DNA of 22,149 nucleotides from DATGHS01 sp035307785 (GTDB lineage: Bacteria > Planctomycetota > Planctomycetia > Gemmatales > Gemmataceae). Below the pieces are notes generated by a model, which did no database searches, was not told the origin of the DNA, and was given only the letters and a program-made list of their open reading frames with translations. The DNA lies in contig DATGHS010000368.1 of the NCBI GenBank assembly GCA_035307785.1, forward strand, positions 1 to 22,149. The letters run 5' to 3'. Below are positions 10,201 to 16,133 of this stretch, piece by piece (the stretch's first letter is position 1; each line of letters opens with the position of its first letter). The position numbers and the translations under genes were made by a program.

Positions 10201-10588
10201 CTTGCAACGACAACCGTCCCGGTCCGTTGGCCCTCTGAATGATTTTCCATTCCGCGTTGCCGATTAACCCATCGTCTTGCAGCACGGCCCGGTAGCGCGC
10301 TTCCACCAGCCGTGGGGCGGCGCGTTCCGCTTCGCGCGCTTGGGCCGCTTGCTGAACGAGATCGTCGAAATTCTTTTGCGCCATTTGTTTCAGCACGTTG
10401 CGGCGAACATTGTCCATCTCCGTGGGAATGCGCTCGACGGGTAATTCCATCCGCTGGATGGGCAGCGGATCGGGAAGCGATGGTTGGCCGCGCGAAAATG
10501 CTGGCCCGAGCAACGGGATGAAAAGCACCGAGACCACGCTGCTGGTCAGCGCGCGCTTGCACCACAGATGGGACAACTGCCAAGTCAT
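4232..10588 (-). CDS. Giant membrane-anchored beta-rich protein, apparent fusion of two paralogous units
   Basis: I do not recognise a named family for this 2118-residue protein. It has an N-terminal signal or anchor segment (about residues 12-31), a charged helical stretch (about 58-95) and ~880 residues of alternating strand pattern. A three-segment membrane cluster follows at about 988-1066, ending in LYRPRR. After it comes a second signal-peptide-like segment (about 1082-1099), another ~980 residues of strand-rich sequence, and a C-terminal membrane helix (about 2088-2105) with a short charged tail. EARY-containing strands open both halves (residues 97-100 and 1150-1153). Both halves also contain an N-terminal and a C-terminal 'Asp/Asn-Gly ... 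Gly-x-His/Gln-x-Leu-x-Leu' type motif. I chose the ATG at 10588 because it overlaps the preceding stop as ATGA; the longer frame only reads through that gene. The role is unknown. The layout suggests large extracytoplasmic beta-sandwich regions anchored in the membrane. Confidence 0.85.
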   Translation of the reverse strand: MTWQLSHLWCKRALTSSVVSVLFIPLLGPAFSRGQPSLPDPLPIQRMELPVERIPTEMDNVRRNVLKQMAQKNFDDLVQQAAQAREAERAAPRLVEARYRAVLQDDGLIGNAEWKIIQRANGPGRLSLQALQLALRKARWTNNQPARLGFLDDRPNAPLELWVEKPGEQALALEWSARGIPQPGGWRFDLRMPASPVLGLELDLPAGDTLIADGDGIRISGPLPATTANRSLWHVSLSGVTTSAQVQLPFLVLRPVEAGQPGPLVRYGTNAVQRILANEVESDFELDLTVSSGGIRQFTVDLDAGLKPRDVVVSSLEGWDTQTGPGGTTHLLIRLREPLMGGKATIRTVSTLPGPDMAWTSPGVRVVGGIARGESLQLRIHPVWQLQDWKSGRFRLANVQTASDQFQVLTLQESGLGPDQPARPETKLRAIDAVFDLRQTMDWRIEPDAMTAIVQLACQVRRGSVYELPIVFPSVWELEQVEIATSDSGVRSRFQPKTGPGQSMLHLEFRHPISARAEKADEAGSFHFTLRFRAPAPRWNSANEGAGISIPFPQLHVLGARQRDERLGIRLHPTLIGSAITDANLAAWDSPDRLANGDSTRPDFYYAFQGHNRDGTLQVRTRRSRFQARCHSEATVVGSQWRLEHRLELIPRNGKVQEVLIVFSTAPPANWQIQVTGQQADVRLWEALPINQVQHYCPALAASSVWNWMAAVQAPPTGQTQWWRLVFDRPLQEPVTLELSSTGPADNSVDLPLLLMPGADSFEGHLRVQTSPGRRWEFAPPGLQELPADYSRTSNSFSAVWPQREFEYRTAAAALHLQSAGERQASIVRSEPAALFLQPRSDQRLLVAFSFVVSGWEETSLPVLLPEGARLVTARVNGHDVSVARAETGSIHLPWMPFQARNQGEIAFELPFHGNRMSAKWEAPIPTLPFEVNIQQYWDLPNDLVPVDGDSDWQPLAKNAVTFPAPLAAPSNVWQARPGHERLTLVVVRPLLVHATGWLLAGLLAALAVSSRTNGWQWKRALLIAALVVAGWAWIWLPSSLWGLALWPLLMGGLILLVAVIRAWSLYRPRRSASGSAVRPRSSVIVSSFIILCAWNLAGDSAPPAPTPVYVLPGPPEKPAARTVLAPPELIDQLESLRHRLIPSGAMLLEARYDGRIGDDVANFEAHFQIQSWSQEKAVVTLPLSGIQLRQALLDGTDAWPRSSGADRLAFDVSGSGSHLLTLRFAVPVTGTSECEARFGIPELPITKLTVSAPAGVTRLQALSWKGAQQLQMQPEPKLEADLGRVQTVHLLWQAPGAPTTSAPVSVQEVHLWDLSETTARLQSVFRYTLGSQSMSAFEIDVPAELEVAQAAVRAVDSRVVSPSQTGLKDWRWDIQGSKRRLHLELPFPLSGQVQLHLELLSRQALGRHPALPVPIAIGLLDRQTFLAYRLQGVQANLMESPGWSKISEDSFWLKTWLPLRAEPRSQRPAQAFARERDRQGVVRLALVPPPAKGHGEQRLNWMVGPGRAELSATARWADVPVPGLLQWEVPAGIHVDEIRAPNLRSWSRTGSRLQIWLDFADQMLTEQGIVVQLTGWLPRPSHEAEQEKTPFALPSLRLHGLAEQTTTVQVKTRNGWRLIPEEMHGFLPAPDADLPGYRWTGFVSAVDPRAVFRQLLAAGTADANILTSVDTIGRQFQFQSWIDMTIPAAVKSNGPQSVVLEIRRSLGWNPQLELPAGCRLRETRTDVGVTAWTLDLLPGRHLIRVFGRRTINATDDFAVPALSIRALHARPADVRNWIAVSRRDLEPWALSGLSPCQSAELPEILSNRDKSSSQIWRVTQEDWRLRVQPAPSTVGRPQVLAEAQAAVEPAGAWLQEGRFWIVQQTQAEWAITLPGSSQLLSAWFDGRELAATGQTLRWTAKPGLHLLRLVWNTGSSLAEAEPRFELPTLQFAGQPISVTPVAWTIRRPEGTELITRGGPPRISPLAADLRVAEAELVMLRSPSAHGSATSLQWLQDDVQRLLASAEQDLNSSSGKFANETGPNGQQLAEWFQQLRSQLSDSAPGARFHRKDLPYAAVFSAGEPYCWQGNQKSLVQVRVVSQAPSSVVRWVATGIVGLFLLLGLWNPGRKSETPAVKS

Positions 10589-13500
10589 GATGCCGGCCGG
10601 ACCTCGGCGGTTGACGGTTCCCGCTGCCGATGGTTGCTGCCCACCGGCCGAGCCAATGCAGAATTGGGTTCGGAGCGCGCAAAGCCGGGCAAAAACACGA
10701 CCTTGCGCTGATAGCGCCGCCGCAGCCACCAAAGTAATGTCAGGGCCAGCGCCAAAACGAGCCAGCCAGGCGGTGCTGCGGCCAAAAACGTGAGCGCCGA
10801 TTCGGTTGCGAGCAGTACCCACGCGCCGGCAGCGACCAGCGCGCTGACGAGCGCTGCCCAGAACCATCTTGGCATCCGCCCAAGCAACGCCATGAACAGG
10901 CCGAGCAGCAGCACAATTATGGAACAGCCCAATAGCCAAACGACCCTGGGAATGCGCGCAAGCCCGAAAGAGTTTAGATTCGACGATCGCGCTTCCAGGG
11001 TCGTACCCTGGCTCGATCCTTCATCCAAGGCTTGCGGGTCCGCTCCCGTACGCAGCCAGGTCTCGAGCTGTGCGGTCGAAAAGGCCGGCCGTCGCTCCGG
11101 CAACACTCTGCGAAACGACCAGATACATTCCGTCTGAAGGGGCGAGCCATCGAGGAGTAGAACTCCATCTTCCGGCGCGATAATTTGCCAACGCGCGGCG
11201 CCTATCAGCACGGAACCACGTAGGGTGGGCGGCGTAATTGCCGAAGTCCAATGGAGTCTTCCGTCCGATGGACTGGACAGATGATATCGCAATTCCAGAA
11301 GCTGATCCTTGCCTTCTTCCAAGGGAAACCGCACGATGTTTGCCGCTACCGATGGCGGCAGTGAGTCAAGCCGATTGCCATTGAGCCATGCCTCCAGGCC
11401 GATGGCGGCTGGGCTTTCCGGCATTTCCATCTCCAGAAATGGCGCGTTGGCGCTTCGGACGAATAAGCGGATGCGGTACGACGAGGGGGCATTATCGCCC
11501 AGCAGCACTTGGGCGAACACGCGATCCACGTTCAGCGGCGGCGGCGGCAAACCGGACCATTCCGATAATTGCAATGTCAACGGCAGCAAGGTGCCGCTTC
11601 CCTGCAAGACCAATTGGGGTAAGGTCTCTTGCCCAGCTACTGCTTCCAGCGGCAGCACTTCCCAGGGGCCGCCGGCCAATTTGGGCTGAAGGTGGACGGC
11701 CGGCGCGCTCGAAAAGCGCACGCGCGTGTCGCATTGCGTAGCTGAAATGGGCCAAAGCAAACCAAGATCGGCCACCGGGCCGACGGCCGGTTGCTCGCGA
11801 ACGCGCAACGGCACGGCATAACTCACCGAGACGACTTGCACGCCGCCGGTTTCAGGCGGTATTGCGAGCACCCATTCCATACCGGATGAGGCGAGCGTAG
11901 CCCCCTCCAAGACGCGAAATGCCATCGGCGCCACGCCGGTGGTAGGACGAAGCACCAAATTCCGTGTGGAACTTGCCGGCGGAAAGGTTAGTCGCTGCCG
12001 AATGTGCGCTTGCCGCTCCCCCAGGGTAACATCGACCAGCGACTCCATTTGCCACTGTATTTGCACCGGCGACCAGGCCAAGTCAATCTGGGCCGGTGTT
12101 CGGGAGGTAGTCGCCCCGGCGCCGGCGGCTGCATTCGCTAGATTTGTTGTCAATGGCCGACTCGATTCGCTGACTCGATCGCGGTCCCATTCATGCACCT
12201 GGCCGCGCACTTTTAGCCCTTCCGGAACGTAAACCTGAACGCGCCCGTCCCGGTCTTGAGTCTGCAGCACTCGCGGCAAGATGAAGCTCGCCTGGTTGGC
12301 CCCCGAACGCGCCGGAAAGAAGCCTTCGATTTTGCAGCTGAATTCGGTCCTGCGCGGCCGCACCAGCCGTAACTGCCAGCGCTGAGGTGACGAGGTTGGC
12401 ACTGATTCCAAGCCCGCGACCAGCGCCGGCGGGCTGGCCTGCAATCCTTCTAATTCCGATGGGATGTCCAGATCGAGGTGGTCGATTTCGGTGCGAATGG
12501 GGTTCGCGCGGATTTCTAGCACGAGCCGCCAGCCACCGTCCGCAAGAGTTAGCGTCTGCGTGGTTTGCGTTTGCACTTCACCGCGCAGGGTTTCGGCGTC
12601 CAGGAACAACCACGGGGTATTTTGCGCGCCGGCATTCAACGATCGACTGCCGAATGCGTAAACGGCATCCGGCGCGTTCGCGTCCTCCGGCGCCGCCTGA
12701 CGTGAAACATCGGGCCGCAAACGAGACACCAGCGGCCGCAGTTGGCTCGGCGCGAAGATACTGATCGTGCCCTGCTGGCGAAAAGCGCCCGGAACGACGA
12801 CGGGTCCGACCGCAACGGGCCCCTTGCGCGGCACTTGTTGCTCGATAAGCAGTGTGACTTCGTCTTGCCGCGGGTCGTGCACCTGCACCAGCCAACTTCC
12901 CTTCTCTTCTTTGCCACGCGCGAGCGTGGGCATCGTCTCCGGATCGCCCGACTCGACGGTGACGGAAGCATTCGCCGGGGCCTGGATCTTCCATTCGTTC
13001 ATTCGGCCGCGAATCGTCTTCAGCGTCAGGCGGGTCGTCGTGGTGATATTGGTTTCATCGAGGCGAACGGCAACGGCTGCCTCGGCAACCGGCAACGGAT
13101 CGGCCGACTTTTGTGGAGTCGGGTTATCCCAGTAAAGTTCGATGCCTTCCACCTGGCCGAGCACTACGCCCGGCGCTCCGGCCGCCGGCTTTTGCAATGT
13201 CGGCGCGCTTAGGTTCTGCGGAGGGTTCATGGCCGCCGTCGCCGGCGCCAAGCGCCCCAGGCGCACGCGCGTGACCGCAGCGGGGAATTCAAACTGGTCG
13301 ATTAAGGTGATGGGCGAGCCAGGCAAATGCAGCGTGAAGCCGCGCTCGTTGCCGCTAGCCCCGCGCGCCGCAACCGACGCTTCGAGTTCCAGTACCACTT
13401 TGTGGGTGCCGGGAGTCTCCACCACCACCGTGTAGCCGTCGTCGCCGTTTTGCAGCAAGGGCAGCTGGCCGTCATCGATGGTGGCACCAATCGCGCCAGC

Positions 13501-13920
13501 CTTTCGGCAGCCGAGAGTGATCACCGCTCGCGGCGTCGTCGTGCGAAACTCGAATGTCGCCTGGATCTTGGCGACGTCTTGCTGACCGCGCAACTCAATT
13601 CTTCCAGAGAGCCGGCAAACACTCGGGATCTCCGGCTTGTCCGGGTTTACCTGTTTTTTCAACTGCTCGATGGTATCCAGCAACTTTCGGTATTCTTCGG
13701 CCGAGAGGACGACGGCATCGGTCCTTTTGAGCCCCTCCTTCGCATCGCTATTTGGAATAACCAGGGCGCCGCCTGGAAGTTTTCCACTGTCGACCGGGCG
13801 CGGCATCACCTTGATCGGTTCGGAAGCTGGTCGTGGTGGGTCTGCCGCGACCAACGTTCCGGCCGAAAGCACGCTTACGATCAAAGCGGCCGTCAACCTT
13901 CGTGCCATAGCGACTGTCAT
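10585..13920 (-). CDS. Giant membrane-anchored beta-rich protein, single unit
   Basis: This 1111-residue product is of unknown function and paralogous in architecture to the 2118-residue protein downstream. It has a signal peptide (residues 1-26, cleavage near LVAA), a Pro-rich linker, a short amphipathic helix LSAEEYRKLLDTIEQLKKQ (72-90), and then strand-rich sequence from SGRIEL (105) onward. The N-terminal motif IDDG...PGTHKVVLELEAS lies at about 148-182 and the C-terminal counterpart, beginning AWLNGNRLDSLPP, at about 844-882. A membrane cluster lies at 990-1068 (three hydrophobic segments, ending WWLRRRYQ), followed by a ~40-residue basic tail likely in the cytoplasm. The ATG at 13920 was chosen because an AAGG site is spaced five or six bases upstream and it yields a clean signal peptide. 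It overlaps the next giant gene by four bases, implying fixed stoichiometry. Confidence 0.85.
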   Translation of the reverse strand: MTVAMARRLTAALIVSVLSAGTLVAADPPRPASEPIKVMPRPVDSGKLPGGALVIPNSDAKEGLKRTDAVVLSAEEYRKLLDTIEQLKKQVNPDKPEIPSVCRLSGRIELRGQQDVAKIQATFEFRTTTPRAVITLGCRKAGAIGATIDDGQLPLLQNGDDGYTVVVETPGTHKVVLELEASVAARGASGNERGFTLHLPGSPITLIDQFEFPAAVTRVRLGRLAPATAAMNPPQNLSAPTLQKPAAGAPGVVLGQVEGIELYWDNPTPQKSADPLPVAEAAVAVRLDETNITTTTRLTLKTIRGRMNEWKIQAPANASVTVESGDPETMPTLARGKEEKGSWLVQVHDPRQDEVTLLIEQQVPRKGPVAVGPVVVPGAFRQQGTISIFAPSQLRPLVSRLRPDVSRQAAPEDANAPDAVYAFGSRSLNAGAQNTPWLFLDAETLRGEVQTQTTQTLTLADGGWRLVLEIRANPIRTEIDHLDLDIPSELEGLQASPPALVAGLESVPTSSPQRWQLRLVRPRRTEFSCKIEGFFPARSGANQASFILPRVLQTQDRDGRVQVYVPEGLKVRGQVHEWDRDRVSESSRPLTTNLANAAAGAGATTSRTPAQIDLAWSPVQIQWQMESLVDVTLGERQAHIRQRLTFPPASSTRNLVLRPTTGVAPMAFRVLEGATLASSGMEWVLAIPPETGGVQVVSVSYAVPLRVREQPAVGPVADLGLLWPISATQCDTRVRFSSAPAVHLQPKLAGGPWEVLPLEAVAGQETLPQLVLQGSGTLLPLTLQLSEWSGLPPPPLNVDRVFAQVLLGDNAPSSYRIRLFVRSANAPFLEMEMPESPAAIGLEAWLNGNRLDSLPPSVAANIVRFPLEEGKDQLLELRYHLSSPSDGRLHWTSAITPPTLRGSVLIGAARWQIIAPEDGVLLLDGSPLQTECIWSFRRVLPERRPAFSTAQLETWLRTGADPQALDEGSSQGTTLEARSSNLNSFGLARIPRVVWLLGCSIIVLLLGLFMALLGRMPRWFWAALVSALVAAGAWVLLATESALTFLAAAPPGWLVLALALTLLWWLRRRYQRKVVFLPGFARSEPNSALARPVGSNHRQREPSTAEVRPAS

Positions 13921-14092
13921 TATACCTTGCCCAGCCCGCAAATCAGGCGCAGTTTGAGCAGATTTTGCCTGGGGGGCCGGAGCCATGACGAGACGTACCA
14001 ACGGTAACGATTGTGCCGAGGATTCGGCCGCCCGCCTTTTGCGTGCTGAGAAGGCCGGTCGCATTGACCTCACAATAAACATGAGGCGCGAA

Positions 14093-15313
14093 TCACTCCT
14101 TGATCACGCGCGCATTGGCCCAATCCACATGATCGCAGATATCAGCGCCGGGTCCGAACTCGACGACCAATGTGAGTTCTTTCGCTCCCATGATGTCCAC
14201 ATGAATCAAGCGCGGTCCTGTAGCAAATGACAAATCACGAGCGGCGCCAAGGTCCTTCGGCTTGCCATCGGCCAAAACGGCAATGCGAACCGCCCCGCCG
14301 TGGCCGGTTTGGTCGTCGAGGCCCACCAGCGACTCAAAGCGACGATAATTTCCGTTCAACGTGAAGCTCAAACGGCTTTCCGAATGCAAGCCGATGCCCT
14401 TGTCGAACCAGCTGCTCTTCAGTCGCAAGGGAAGACCCGCCACGCTGCGGTCCATTTCGTAATTCCAACGCTGCCCCAAGTAGGGCGTGTGCTCATACGC
14501 CTTCGGTTTCAGATCGGACAAGTACACCGCCTTGCCGTGTCGAATATCGAGACTGACAATTTGATCCCAGGGAATGCGAACCTCACCGCCAAAGAGTGTC
14601 TTGCCGCGAAGTTCACGCTCATCGGCGTGCGCAGACAGCAGCGCCAATCGGCAGCCGTTGGCCAATACCAGCCGGCCGTAGGTTCCGCGCGGCCGCAACG
14701 TGCGTGCCAGGTCGGTGTTCATGGCCAGGGCGACGATGTGGCTTGTCTCGATGCTGGTTTCGCGCTTGCCATCGTTCAAACGGAACGGCTGGGTAACGGT
14801 CTTCATTCCAATCACGGAGCCAAACAGCGCGTCGCCGTTGTTCAACAGCACCAGATCTTTGCGGCGGTTCTCGCTGAGCCATTGTCGGGTCGGATCATTA
14901 TGTGCCGGCGGCGATTGGAACCAGATGACCGCCAACGCCGAAAGGGGGATCGCGATTTCCTGATCGGCTTCGCGGCCGGTTCCCAGAATGACTCGAAAGC
15001 GGACTTGATCCTTTTCAATTGCCAGCACGTCGCCGCTCAACCGGTCGCCGTTTGCGAAGATGACCTGCCTTCCGGCGGGCAACGGCGGCAAGAGCGCATC
15101 CTTGTGCCGAATCGAAATTAAATCGACGCCTGGAATCTTCGCCTCTATCTCGCCAGCAAGGGCGACCGTCCAATCGCTGGCCAGACTCTGGATGGCCCCT
15201 GAAACCGCTTCGCCGGTTGCAGAGTGCGCGACAAAAGCCTGTGGTTCCGGCTCCGCCGCGAGCGCAGCCGACACCAGCAGAAAACACGAGCCCAGCATGG
15301 ATATTCGTTTCAT
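14093..15313 (-). CDS. Secreted NPCBM-domain protein
   Basis: The 406-residue product has a signal peptide (MKRISMLGSCFLLVSAALAA). Residues of about 60-270 form a strand-rich region with repeated short 'G(D/E)xLxGxV' like segments (GDRLSGDVLAIEKDQVRF, GDALFGSVIGMK, GGEVRIPWDQIVSLDIRHGK), typical of planctomycete surface proteins. A C-terminal NPCBM domain (about 275-406) is recognisable from KGIGLHSESRLSFTLNG, FESLVGLDDQTG, GAVRIAVLADGK and the final ELTLVVEFG...DHVDWANARV. NPCBM is a galactose-binding-like fold found attached to glycosidases and surface proteins, so carbohydrate binding is likely; no catalytic domain is visible. It is the first gene of the minus-strand set, 172 bases before the 1111-residue giant. 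A sigma70-like promoter lies directly upstream. I see no strong Shine-Dalgarno site. Confidence 0.85.
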   Translation of the reverse strand: MKRISMLGSCFLLVSAALAAEPEPQAFVAHSATGEAVSGAIQSLASDWTVALAGEIEAKIPGVDLISIRHKDALLPPLPAGRQVIFANGDRLSGDVLAIEKDQVRFRVILGTGREADQEIAIPLSALAVIWFQSPPAHNDPTRQWLSENRRKDLVLLNNGDALFGSVIGMKTVTQPFRLNDGKRETSIETSHIVALAMNTDLARTLRPRGTYGRLVLANGCRLALLSAHADERELRGKTLFGGEVRIPWDQIVSLDIRHGKAVYLSDLKPKAYEHTPYLGQRWNYEMDRSVAGLPLRLKSSWFDKGIGLHSESRLSFTLNGNYRRFESLVGLDDQTGHGGAVRIAVLADGKPKDLGAARDLSFATGPRLIHVDIMGAKELTLVVEFGPGADICDHVDWANARVIKE

Positions 15314-15328
15314 GATGACGCGTTGACT

Positions 15329-15357
15329 ATTTTAGCGCGCGGCCACAGAAGAGCCAA
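15329..15357 (-). promoter_or_regulatory. Candidate sigma70-type promoter for the minus-strand envelope operon
   Basis: On the minus strand a TTGGCT (-35, plus positions 15352-15357) is separated by exactly 17 bases from TAAAAT (-10, plus positions 15329-15334). Four and five of six positions respectively match the consensus. It lies about 16 bases upstream of the NPCBM gene start, in the divergent gap to the PaiB-family gene, so the 5' leader would be very short, consistent with the weak ribosome binding site. The match could be chance. Confidence 0.4.
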
Positions 15358-15410
15358 CCCGCGCAGCGCCGTCGTGGAAATCAGCGTGTCCAGAGGCTAT
15401 GTTGGATAGC

Positions 15411-16052
15411 ATGTTCACGCCTGCCCATTTTGAAGAATCTCGGCTCGAAATCCTCCATGATTTGATGCGGCGGCATGCCTTGGCAATGGTCGTCACTCTA
15501 AACCGAGAAGGACAAATTGTCGCCAACCATGTTCCGCTGCTCTTGTGTGCATCGCCGGCGCCGCTCGGAACGCTGCAAGGGCATGTTGCTCGCGCCAATC
15601 CGCTCTGGTCCGATTCCCGTCAAGACGTGGAATCGCTCGCAGTGTTTCAAGGACCCGAATCCTATATCAGTCCTTCTTGGTACGCCACAAAAAAGGAAAC
15701 GGGTCGCGTCGTGCCCACCTGGAACTACGCCGTCGTACACGCGTACGGATTCCTGCGTATCATGGACGACGCCAACTGGGTTAAGTCGCTGGTCGAACGA
15801 CTGACGGCGGTGCATGAATCAAGTTTGCCCCAGCCGTGGAGCGCGTCCGATGCGCCGGCGGATTACATCGAAAGTCGCCTCGAGGCCATCGTCGGAATCG
15901 AAATGGTAATCACGCGCTTGCAGGGCAAATGGAAGATGAGCCAGAATCAACCGGGCGCCAATCGGGCGGGCGTCATCGATGGCTTGCGCTCGCTCGGCAC
16001 TCCGTTGGCCGCGGAGGTCGCCGATCAGATTCGCTCGCCGCCGTCCTCGTGA
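15411..16052 (+). CDS. PaiB-family FMN-binding protein
   Basis: The 213-residue product belongs to the PaiB family, which has a flavin-reductase-like split-barrel fold. The Bacillus subtilis member is described as a transcriptional repressor, and others are annotated as FMN-binding negative regulators. The hallmark segments are present in order: MFTPAHFEE at the start, NHVPLLL, the 'HVARANPLW' segment, then ESYISPSWYATKKETGRVVP joined to TWNYAVVHAYG, and the final GKWKMSQNQP. Length and ends match an intact family member. I prefer the ATG at 15411 because family members begin with the M-x-x-P-x-H-F pattern and GGA lies four bases upstream; an ATG at 15399 adds only four residues. It is divergent from the envelope operon and 81 bases before hypF. 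No functional link to hydrogenase maturation is evident. Confidence 0.9.
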   Translation: MFTPAHFEESRLEILHDLMRRHALAMVVTLNREGQIVANHVPLLLCASPAPLGTLQGHVARANPLWSDSRQDVESLAVFQGPESYISPSWYATKKETGRVVPTWNYAVVHAYGFLRIMDDANWVKSLVERLTAVHESSLPQPWSASDAPADYIESRLEAIVGIEMVITRLQGKWKMSQNQPGANRAGVIDGLRSLGTPLAAEVADQIRSPPSS

Positions 16053-16133
16053 TGAACGAGCGCATCAGCGCGCGACTCGTAGCCGGCACGGCTATTGCAC
16101 ACTCGTCGCCGATCTTCCAATCGGAGGCTGAAT

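Noticed and set aside
10589..10939. A 117-residue upstream extension of the 2118-residue protein
   Set aside because: It lies entirely within the 1111-residue gene in another frame. The ATGA overlap start at 10588 gives a signal peptide directly, so the extension is a shadow.
13921..14092. Possible extra promoter or small gene between the NPCBM and 1111-residue genes
   Set aside because: I saw the AAGG ribosome site but no convincing -35/-10 pair, hairpin or coding frame with protein features in these 172 bases.
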